11,307 nt of DNA from Chloroflexota bacterium (GTDB lineage Bacteria; Chloroflexota; Dehalococcoidia; Dehalococcoidales; RBG-16-60-22): NCBI GenBank assembly GCA_025358235.1, contig JANYKH010000075.1:1-11307 (forward strand), written 5' to 3'. The translations under genes and the position numbers were made by a program. The number at the start of each line of letters is the position of its first letter. Position 1 is the first letter of the stretch. The notes beneath the pieces are model-generated. The model made no database searches and was not told where the DNA came from. It worked only from the letters and a program-made list of their open reading frames with translations. This document shows, piece by piece, positions 6,108 through 11,307 of this stretch.

Positions 6108-6698
6108 TTAGTGCTTCGGCGGCGGGGGAAGCGGCGGCCATTTAAACGGCGCCGGCTTGGGCATCGCTCCCGGAATACTGCCGGGAGGGGGAGCCGCGGG
6201 CGCCGTGTTAGGCGGGGTGGCCGGAGTATTCGTGGCAGGAGGAGGCGCAGCGGGAGGAGCAGTCGCAGGTGCGGCCGGCGGCTTGGGAGTGGAGCCGGGG
6301 GGTTGCGGCCATTGGAACGGGGCATGGGAAGGCGCGTTAGTGGGCGCGGGGGCTTTAGGTTTTGGCGCGGAGGGCTGCGGCCACTGGAACGGGGCCGGTT
6401 TCGGCATCGCCGGTTTAGCATCCGCAGCAGGGGGCTGGCCAGGCATCTGGGATACCTGGGTGGTTTTTTGGGCGGGGGGTACGTAGGGGATGCCCTTCTT
6501 TTCGGCTTCCTTCCGGGCCTTTATTTCTTCAAGCTCGGATTCAGCCATCGGTTCCTGGGTGATAATTTTACCGCCGGTGATCTCTACTTTGTAGAGCGCT
6601 TTACACTTAAAGCATTTGTAGGGGCCCTCATAGTTGCCCTCAAGGACTGAGAACTGGCCCATGGCGCCGCAAGATTTACATACGACCTGCGCAAACAT
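6108..6698 (-). CDS. Zinc-ribbon protein with proline/alanine-rich tail
   Basis: The 196-residue product starts with a zinc ribbon of two knuckles, C7-x2-C10 and C29-x2-C32, followed by a short charged helix (about 50-69, SELEEIKARKEAEKK). The rest (about 70-196) is a low-complexity Pro/Ala chain with three copies of an APF(Q/K)WP motif. There is no signal peptide or membrane segment, so it should be cytoplasmic. Short zinc ribbons of this type often bind nucleic acid or protein, but nothing in the sequence fixes a role. ATG at 6698 is preferred over one at 6737 because AAGGAG (6709-6714) lies 10 bases upstream of it and none precedes the other. A good promoter lies at 6741-6769. Confidence 0.75.
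   Translation of the reverse strand: MFAQVVCKSCGAMGQFSVLEGNYEGPYKCFKCKALYKVEITGGKIITQEPMAESELEEIKARKEAEKKGIPYVPPAQKTTQVSQMPGQPPAADAKPAMPKPAPFQWPQPSAPKPKAPAPTNAPSHAPFQWPQPPGSTPKPPAAPATAPPAAPPPATNTPATPPNTAPAAPPPGSIPGAMPKPAPFKWPPLPPPPKH
6129..6404 (-). repeat. Three APF(Q/K)WP peptide repeats in the proline-rich tail
   Basis: Coding copies lie at 6372-6404 (PKPAPFQWPQP, residues 99-109), 6300-6329 (SHAPFQWPQP, 124-133) and 6129-6161 (PKPAPFKWPPL, 180-190). The aromatic F-x-W pair stands out in an otherwise Pro/Ala chain and suggests repeated docking sites. Confidence 0.7.
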
Positions 6699-6740
6699 CC
6701 TGAAAAAGCTCCTTTTCGATACACAAAGTCTATTCATGAA

Positions 6741-6769
6741 ATAGTAGGCGGATTCCCGTGTTTTGTCAA
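6741..6769 (-). promoter_or_regulatory. Promoter of the zinc-ribbon/tautomerase operon
   Basis: On the minus strand TTGACA (6764-6769, perfect), 17 bases, TACTAT (6741-6746, 4 of 6). The leader of about 36 bases contains AAGGAG. It lies just downstream of the methyltransferase stop, separating that gene from this operon. Confidence 0.7.
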
Positions 6770-6786
6770 TGCTTTTTAAGTCTGAT

Positions 6787-7439
6787 TTATGGCCGTTTTT
6801 TCAATCTCAGGCAAATATTACGGGAAAACGTCTTAAACGGGCCATGATAGCTGTGCTCCGGGAATTCTTCCAGTACAACAAAACCTGCATCGCGGGCCAG
6901 TCCGGCGATCTCCGTATAACTGAAAAGGTAATAATATCTGTCCAGCGTTTCGGTCTTGCTTTTCCACGGCACCAGCGTCTCTTTACCTGCGAACCAGAAC
7001 CGCCTCTGCCAGCGGTTCCAAACGGTCAGCAGTGATTCCGCGCCAGGTTTGAGCACACGGTAAAGTTCCCGCAGGGCTTTTAATTGCTCTGTCCGTCCTT
7101 TCAGGTGGTGAACTGACGCAATCGCGATCGCATGGTCAAAGCTGCCGTCGTTATATGGCAAATCGGTCATATCGGCGTGGACCAGATGGGCGTAAAACCC
7201 GAATTTTGCTGAATACCTTCGCGCCTGCCGAAGCATTTCCATCGAAAAATCGATACCATGCAGTTCAAAATTATCTTTGAAAGGCACAAAATCCGGGCCG
7301 TGGCCGCAACCCACGTTCAATAACCTTCCTGATTTCCATTCACCCGCCATTCTCTCAAGTTCGTATTGAAAATAGTTCGGTGGCGGAAGCCGTACCAGCC
7401 GGGGGCAATTTTATCGAATATTTGAGCTTGTTCTTTCAT
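6787..7439 (-). pseudogene. Trm9/ABH8-like SAM-dependent methyltransferase, broken by a one-base frameshift
   Basis: Two overlapping frames make one protein. The first frame begins at ATG 7439 (MKEQAQIFDKIAPGWYGFRH) and then runs to an early stop; the second carries the rest. Adding one base in the AAAA run at 7369-7372 (TTTT on the coding strand) joins them as RTIF-QYELERMAGEW and gives 217 residues. The join supplies the class I motif I (LLNVGCGHG, 41-49), the acidic post (HGIDFS, 61-66), ADMTDLP and FDHAIAIASVHHL (101-113). The VHHL..R...LRE..RVLKPG block, the VW...Q segment and the late VPW...RYYYLF pattern resemble eukaryotic Trm9, which methyl-esterifies cm5U34 in tRNA. Elp3, which makes cm5U34, is encoded divergently. 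The break may be a real mutation or a sequence error; without it, an ATG at 7350 would still make a 187-residue protein lacking the N-terminal helix. Trm9-like is likely, but a general UbiE-like enzyme is possible. Confidence 0.7.
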
Positions 7440-7508
7440 TGCGATTATGTGAAGAATACCTGAATTTGCTAAGATAAGTAAAGCATCCAAACAAGGGGGC
7501 AAAAAACC

Positions 7509-7712
7509 ATGTTCAACAAACACAACGCCGTTCACGCGCTAAATAAACTGCATGACGAAATGCTCCTGAACCAGGTCAATCACGTTATCGCGGACCTGGA
7601 AAGCATCCTGCCGCACCTTCAGAAGGAATCCCCCGATATTAAACACAACATCGATCTGGTACAACTCAAAGAAGTGAAGATAAGGCTTGAAGAAAGCATA
7701 AAGAAACAATAA
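7509..7712 (+). CDS. Small helical protein upstream of elp3, unknown function
   Basis: The 67-residue product is rich in charged and leucine/isoleucine residues and reads as two amphipathic helices (about 7-36 and 44-66) joined at LQKESPD, with no cysteine or membrane segment. I do not recognise it. AAGGGGG lies 9 bases before the ATG, a strong ribosome-binding site. Only 5 bases separate its stop from the elp3 ATG, and elp3 has no good site of its own, so the two are probably translationally coupled. It might be a partner or leader of Elp3; this is inferred from position only. Confidence 0.65.
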   Translation: MFNKHNAVHALNKLHDEMLLNQVNHVIADLESILPHLQKESPDIKHNIDLVQLKEVKIRLEESIKKQ

Positions 7713-7717
7713 CCTGC

Positions 7718-9100
7718 ATGAAAAAATTCGCCAGGACCATATCAGGCGTCACGCCCATCGCGGTGATGACCGCCCCCATCCACTGCCCCGGAAAATGCAT
7801 TTACTGCCCCACTTTCGCAGAGATGCCCCAGAGTTATACTCCGGAATCCCCGGCAGTCATCCGGGCGCGCTCCTGTGATTTCGACCCCGCGGAGCAGATA
7901 AATATCCGAGTAGGCGTGCTTGAAGAAATGGGGCACTCCACGGATAAGATCGAACTTATCGTGATGGGTGGCACCTTCCTGGCCTACCCCAGGGATTACC
8001 AGTACCAGTTCATCAAGACCTGTTACGACGCCATGAACGGATCAGTTTCGGCCGACCTTGAAGAAGCCAAGCAGCGCAACGAGACCGCGGCGCACCGCTG
8101 CACCGGGCTTTGCATTGAGACCAGGCCGGACTGGTGCGGGCCGGAACAGGTTGAGCGCATGCTGGATTTCGGTACCACCCGGGTCGAGTTGGGCGTACAG
8201 GCGCTGGATGACGAAATTTACCGGCTGGTGCAGCGCGGACATACCGTGAAAGACGTTGTAACGGCTACAGCGCTGCTCCGGGATGCCGGGATGAAGGTTT
8301 ACTATCACTGGATGCCCGGACTGCCCGGATCGACCCCGGAGAAAGACCTGGAAATGGCCCGGCTGCTTTTTGACGACGAACGTTTCCGCCCGGACGGCTT
8401 TAAAATATACCCCACCATGGTTATCGAAGGCACTGAACTCGAAAAATGGTGGAAGGAAGGCCGTTACCAGCCATATGAATTTGAACGTCTTGTGCAACTC
8501 ATCGGCGACATTAAAAGCTATGTCCCCCGCTATATGCGCATCCCCCGCGTCCTACGGGACATCCCCGCCAAATATATCGTAGCCGGACCGAAAGATTCAC
8601 TGAGGGGACAGGTAAAACAGCGGCTCAAAGATGCGGGCAAGGAATGTAAATGCACCCGCTGCCGGGAATTCGGCCACCGGGTCCGAGGCGGAACCATCGC
8701 CGGGGACGCTCACCTTGTAAGGTCGGAGTATCGGGCCGGCGGCGGTACTGAAATATTCCTCTCCTACGAGGACGATAATGAAACCCTGTTCGGTCTGCTG
8801 CGCCTAAGAATCCAGGACAAATCTCTGCCGGGCGTGCCTCTGCCGGAAGGCGCCAAAACCGCCTGCGTCCGCGAGTTACATGTTTATGGCCAGGAAGTCC
8901 CGTTAAGCGGCCAGAACCCTGATGCCGCCCAGCACAAGGGCTTCGGCAAGGCGTTAATGGCGGCGGCGGAGAAGATAGCGCGGGAAGAATTCCACGCGCC
9001 GCAAATAGCAGTGTTGAGCGGGGTGGGAGCGAGGGAATACTACCGAGCGGAGTTCGGGTATGGGCGGGTGGGGGCTTATATGGTGAAAAAGCTGGATTAG
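7718..9100 (+). CDS. elp3: Elp3, tRNA uridine(34) acetyltransferase/carboxymethyl synthase (radical SAM + GNAT)
   Basis: Elp3 uses SAM and acetyl-CoA to add the carboxymethyl group to C5 of wobble uridine 34 in certain tRNAs. The 460-residue length matches stand-alone bacterial Elp3, of which the Dehalococcoides protein is the studied example. The radical-SAM cluster is C23-x3-C27-x2-C30 (CPGKCIYC). The barrel shows MGGTF (83-87), ETRPDWC (134-140), RVELGVQALDDEI (155-167) and KIYPTMVIEGTEL (229-241). A linker zinc site is suggested by C310, C312 and C315. The C-terminal acetyltransferase domain has the acetyl-CoA loop Q405-x2-G408-x-G410 and YYRAEFGY (441-448). The basic RIPRVLRDIP segment (274-283) is placed where tRNA contacts are expected. 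It follows the small helical gene by 5 bases and is divergent from the Trm9-like gene. All catalytic parts look intact. Confidence 0.94.
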   Translation: MKKFARTISGVTPIAVMTAPIHCPGKCIYCPTFAEMPQSYTPESPAVIRARSCDFDPAEQINIRVGVLEEMGHSTDKIELIVMGGTFLAYPRDYQYQFIKTCYDAMNGSVSADLEEAKQRNETAAHRCTGLCIETRPDWCGPEQVERMLDFGTTRVELGVQALDDEIYRLVQRGHTVKDVVTATALLRDAGMKVYYHWMPGLPGSTPEKDLEMARLLFDDERFRPDGFKIYPTMVIEGTELEKWWKEGRYQPYEFERLVQLIGDIKSYVPRYMRIPRVLRDIPAKYIVAGPKDSLRGQVKQRLKDAGKECKCTRCREFGHRVRGGTIAGDAHLVRSEYRAGGGTEIFLSYEDDNETLFGLLRLRIQDKSLPGVPLPEGAKTACVRELHVYGQEVPLSGQNPDAAQHKGFGKALMAAAEKIAREEFHAPQIAVLSGVGAREYYRAEFGYGRVGAYMVKKLD

Positions 9101-9117
9101 TTTCCTGAATGAACTTG

Positions 9118-9588
9118 CTAGCCGGCTTTGTGGTTGTGGTTGTGCCGCGGTAATTTGTGGCGGGCTAAGAAACCGGCATATCCGGCAGCTAATGAGACCA
9201 GCACCGGCAGCGTAAGCAGCATAATTCCCTCAATTAGGCTGCCCTCCCGGCTCAGAAGCATACTCACACCCATCAGCATGCCGCCCCAGGCCATGATTCC
9301 CGCCATCCCCCAGGCTTCCGGATTAACCCAGCCTACGATGAACCCGGACACGATGAAGAAGATCAACGCCGCCAGCAAACGTCCATAAATCGATTCGCCG
9401 GGGGCCAGGTCAGGCAGGAAAATAAGCCCCATGCTGAACAGTCCCAATACCGCAGATATCAATCCGAACGCCAACCATTTCAAAACGCGCATCGAAACGA
9501 CGAAGCGCTTCCTGAGCGGATTTTCGGCCTGATTTGTCGATTCCGGGGCGGGTTTAATTTGAGACATTGCCTCTAAACTATATTCCAT
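9118..9588 (-). CDS. Four-helix membrane protein of unknown function
   Basis: The 156-residue product has a polar, basic N-terminus (to about 35), then four hydrophobic helices at about 36-59, 70-88, 94-112 and 119-142, and a short tail with His/Asn repeats (HNHNH, 150-... region). The third helix is rich in Gly and Met. No family is recognised. ATG at 9588 gives the longest form; a second ATG at 9567 has AGAGG in front but only 2 bases away, so the start is uncertain. The gene ends 17 bases from the convergent elp3 stop and starts 51 bases after gmd on the same strand; read-through from gmd is possible. Confidence 0.65.
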   Translation of the reverse strand: MEYSLEAMSQIKPAPESTNQAENPLRKRFVVSMRVLKWLAFGLISAVLGLFSMGLIFLPDLAPGESIYGRLLAALIFFIVSGFIVGWVNPEAWGMAGIMAWGGMLMGVSMLLSREGSLIEGIMLLTLPVLVSLAAGYAGFLARHKLPRHNHNHKAG

Positions 9589-9619
9589 TTTGGAAGTAAT
9601 CGCACACCCTTCGCCGAAC

Positions 9620-9632
9620 CATTCTTAGAATG
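9620..9632. repeat. Short inverted repeat between gmd and the membrane-protein gene
   Basis: CATTCT-T-AGAATG is a perfect 6+6 inverted repeat with a one-base centre, lying 7 bases past the gmd stop and about 31 bases before the next start. With no T-run it is not a terminator; an operator or chance are both possible. Confidence 0.3.
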
Positions 9633-9639
9633 ATAGGCT

Positions 9640-10710
9640 TTATTCCATGCCCTTAAAAGTTATCGAGCACAGGGCGCTGTCACAGGGATTGAAGCCCTTA
9701 CCACTCAATAACTCACGGCCTTCGCCGATCGGTTTCAAGCCGACCGCTTCCATATCCGCGTCCACCATAATGCGGACCAGGTCATGGAAAGTTATGCGGG
9801 GATTCCATCCCAATTCTTTCTGGGCGCGCCTGGAGTCGGCTACCAGCAAATCAACTTCGGTGGGGCGGAAATAGCGCTGATCGATGATGACGTGCTCTTT
9901 CCACTCCACGCCGGCATAAGCAAAAGCCTCGTGCAGGAACTCTTCGACGGAGTGGGTTTCACCCGTACCGATGACGTAGTCTGAGGGTTTATCAAGCTGG
10001 AGGATTTTCCACATCGCCTCGACGTATTCCGGGGCGTAGCCCCAGTCCCGCCGGGCGCTTAAATTACCCAAATATAATTTTTGCTGCTTTCCGGCAAGTA
10101 TTTCCGCCAGGGCGTGGGTAATTTTGCGCGTCACAAAGGTCTGGCCCCGGCGCGGCGACTCGTGGTTAAAAAGAATACCGGTTGAAGCAAAGATGTTATA
10201 GCCTTCGCGATAGTTAACCGTCATCCAATGGGCATATAGCTTGGCGGCGGCGTAGGGGCTGCGGGGGCGGAAGGGTGTATTTTCATTCTGGGGGGCATTC
10301 AGCCCTCCGAACATTTCACTGCTTGACGCTTGGTAGAAGCGGGCCTTGACGCCGCTGCGGCGAATGGCTTCCAGGATGCGGGTCGTGCCCAGGCCGGTGA
10401 TGTCCCCGGTATATTCCGGCATATCAAAGCTGACACGGACATGGCTCTGGGCGCCAAGGTGGTAAATTTCATCCGGTTGGATAGAGTAAATGAGGTTGGT
10501 AAGCTGGCCGCCATCAGACAAATCGCCGTAATGCAGAAAAAGTTTAGTACCGGATTCATGGGGGTCAAGGTAAAGATAGTCGATACGTGAGGTATTGAAC
10601 GTGCTGGCACGGCGGATGTGCCCGTGGACTTCATAGCCTTTAGCCAGAAGTAACTCCGCCAGATATGATCCGTCCTGGCCCGTAATACCGGTGATAAACG
10701 CTTTTTTCAT
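9640..10710 (-). CDS. gmd: GDP-mannose 4,6-dehydratase
   Basis: Gmd converts GDP-D-mannose to GDP-4-keto-6-deoxy-D-mannose, the precursor of GDP-fucose, GDP-rhamnose and related sugars for surface glycans. It is a cytosolic extended short-chain dehydrogenase. The 356-residue product shows the NADP-binding [12 protein letters not shown] (8-19), the RRAS-x-FNT-x-RI segment (33-43) typical of Gmd, HLGAQSHV (84-91), the catalytic ASSSEMFG (128-135; Ser at 130 where E. coli has Thr), Y153-x3-K157, FNHESPRRG (181-189) and RPTEVDLL near the C-terminus. The last 20 or so residues ([13 protein letters not shown]...) form an extra tail. The start ATG follows a weak GGTG-like site. It has its own near-consensus promoter. 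No other sugar-nucleotide gene is in the window, so the end product cannot be named. Confidence 0.95.
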   Translation of the reverse strand: MKKAFITGITGQDGSYLAELLLAKGYEVHGHIRRASTFNTSRIDYLYLDPHESGTKLFLHYGDLSDGGQLTNLIYSIQPDEIYHLGAQSHVRVSFDMPEYTGDITGLGTTRILEAIRRSGVKARFYQASSSEMFGGLNAPQNENTPFRPRSPYAAAKLYAHWMTVNYREGYNIFASTGILFNHESPRRGQTFVTRKITHALAEILAGKQQKLYLGNLSARRDWGYAPEYVEAMWKILQLDKPSDYVIGTGETHSVEEFLHEAFAYAGVEWKEHVIIDQRYFRPTEVDLLVADSRRAQKELGWNPRITFHDLVRIMVDADMEAVGLKPIGEGRELLSGKGFNPCDSALCSITFKGME

Positions 10711-10748
10711 TTGACCAACACCTGATCCTGAACCCCTAATTCCGCCAC

Positions 10749-10777
10749 ATTATACACTCTGGTCTGAGGGGTGACAA
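10749..10777 (-). promoter_or_regulatory. gmd: Near-consensus sigma70-type promoter of gmd
   Basis: On the minus strand TTGTCA (10772-10777, 5 of 6), 17 bases, TATAAT (10749-10754, perfect). The -10 ends 38 bases before the gmd ATG, giving an ordinary leader of about 32 bases. Confidence 0.8.
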
Positions 10778-10801
10778 ATGAGAATAAAGCTTGAAGGCCT
10801 C

Positions 10802-10831
10802 TTTACCGCGATTAAAACTTTTTACGGTAAA
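10802..10831. repeat. Inverted repeat upstream of the gmd promoter
   Basis: TTTACCG (10802-10808) and CGGTAAA (10825-10831) are exact reverse complements with a 16-base gap. It sits between the gmd promoter and the crotonase terminator. An operator or an RNA hairpin after the terminator is possible; no T-run follows. Confidence 0.3.
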
Positions 10832-10843
10832 CACTCCTAATAA

Positions 10844-10879
10844 AAAAGCCGGACTCGACAATTATCGGGCCCGGCTTTT
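10844..10879 (-). terminator. Intrinsic terminator after the enoyl-CoA hydratase gene
   Basis: AAAAGCCGG (10844-10852) pairs with CCGGCTTTT (10871-10879). On the minus strand the stem ends in TTTTTTATT, a good tail, 22 bases after the crotonase stop. Confidence 0.8.
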
Positions 10880-10900
10880 GATCATTTTAAGGTGTTGAAA

Positions 10901-11307
10901 TTATTTTCCGGTGAACTTTGGCGAACGCTTTTCCAAAAAGGCCGAGATACCTTCCTGAGTATCGTGGGAGGCGAAACAGACGGCCAGGTTCTTTCTTTCA
11001 AAAGTCAGCCCGCTTGCAAGATCCGAATACATGGCCTGGTTAAGGCACTGCTTCGTGAGCTTCATCGCTACCGGGCTCTTGCTGGCCAGGGTCTCGGCCA
11101 GAGCAGTGACCTCAGCTTCGAGGTTTTCCGGAGCGACCAAACGGTCAATGAGTCCCCATTTTTCCGCCGTGGTAGCGTCTATCTGGCGGCCGGTATAGAT
11201 TAAATCCTTGGCGCGACCCCACCCAATCAAACGCGGCAACCGCTGGGTGCCGCCCCCGCCGGGGAAGAACCCCACGTTAATTTCAAGTTGGCCGAATTTT
11301 GAGTTGC
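10901..11307 (-). CDS. Enoyl-CoA hydratase/isomerase (crotonase family), C-terminal part (5' end outside window)
   Basis: The visible 134 codons are the C-terminal half of a crotonase, which typically adds water across 2-enoyl-CoA in fatty-acid or amino-acid breakdown. The open frame continues to the window edge without a start (reading NSKFGQLEINVG before GFFPGGGGTQRLPR). The glutamate in QLEI matches catalytic Glu164 of rat crotonase; the partner Glu144 would lie beyond the edge. The later pattern (IYTGRQIDATTAEKWGLID, then a C-terminal EGISAFLEKRSPKF) is standard. Substrate cannot be assigned, as dehydratases, isomerases and related CoA enzymes share these features. A terminator follows 22 bases downstream. 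Confidence 0.92.
   Translation of the reverse strand, partial: NSKFGQLEINVGFFPGGGGTQRLPRLIGWGRAKDLIYTGRQIDATTAEKWGLIDRLVAPENLEAEVTALAETLASKSPVAMKLTKQCLNQAMYSDLASGLTFERKNLAVCFASHDTQEGISAFLEKRSPKFTGK

Noticed and set aside
6111..6650. Arg/Gly-rich (179 codons) and Gly/Ala-rich (6157-6486) plus-strand frames
   Set aside because: Both are antisense products of the GC-rich proline codons in the zinc-ribbon gene, which has a promoter, a ribosome-binding site and a zinc motif.
7362..7380. Programmed -1 frameshift in the methyltransferase
   Set aside because: The bases at the join do not form an X-XXY-YYZ slippery heptamer in the right frame and no downstream stem-loop was noticed, so a simple one-base loss is the better reading.
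7440..7508. Promoters in the divergent space between the methyltransferase and the elp3 operon
   Set aside because: An extended -10-like TGCTAAGAT (7467-7475) lacks a -35, and the best minus-strand pair (TTAGCA-17-CATAAT) would start transcription inside the ATG at 7439; neither is strong enough to list.
7317..7535. Separate 72-residue minus-strand protein
   Set aside because: Its useful part (from the internal ATG at 7439) is the N-terminus of the frameshifted methyltransferase; the part before that ATG overlaps the start of the divergent small gene and has no ribosome-binding site.
9620..9640. Terminator after gmd
   Set aside because: The 6+6 inverted repeat has a single-base loop and no T-run, so it is not a workable intrinsic terminator.

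Overview
The window (11,307 bases, moderate GC) reads as ordinary chromosome from an anaerobic bacterium, most likely a member of the Chloroflexota close to Dehalococcoidia. This is an inference: the evidence is a short bacterial-type Elp3 like the one known from Dehalococcoides, a cytoplasmic-looking molybdopterin oxidoreductase, a beta-oxidation type crotonase, and housekeeping genes scattered on both strands. No tRNA, rRNA, CRISPR array, transposase or phage gene was seen. The genes are closely packed and run in both directions, and several well-formed sigma70-type promoters can be read directly.

Layout. 1-837 (-): N-terminal part of a molybdenum/tungsten bis-MGD oxidoreductase, cut by the window edge, with a promoter at 917-945. 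986-1261 (-): small membrane protein. 1417-2436 (+): divergent PlsX-like protein, followed 42 bases later by a lipoprotein with an HExxH zinc-peptidase motif (2479-3513), whose end overlaps the end of a convergent radical-SAM DNA repair/modification protein (3455-4648, -). The short space 4649-4793 holds two divergent promoters, each so close to its gene that both mRNAs should be leaderless, plus a GAAC-N4-GTTC box of the LexA/SOS type touching the repair gene's -35. 4794-5798 (+): a prokaryotic pentameric ligand-gated ion channel (relative of GLIC/ELIC), closed by a terminator. 5898-6698 (-): a two-gene operon of a zinc-ribbon/proline-rich protein and a 4-oxalocrotonate tautomerase-like protein.

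6787-9100 is the tRNA-modification region. A class I methyltransferase resembling eukaryotic Trm9/ABH8 (-, broken by one missing base) lies divergently from a small helical protein and elp3 (+). In eukaryotes Elp3 starts and Trm9 finishes the mcm5U34 wobble modification, so the neighbourhood suggests a bacterial version of that pathway. After elp3 come a four-helix membrane protein (9118-9588, -), GDP-mannose 4,6-dehydratase (9640-10710, -) with a near-consensus promoter, a terminator, and an enoyl-CoA hydratase cut by the right edge (10901-11307, -).

The most interesting items are the ion channel with its unusual pore residues, the Elp3/Trm9-like pair, the SOS-like box in front of the radical-SAM repair gene, and the PlsX homologue with several altered family motifs.
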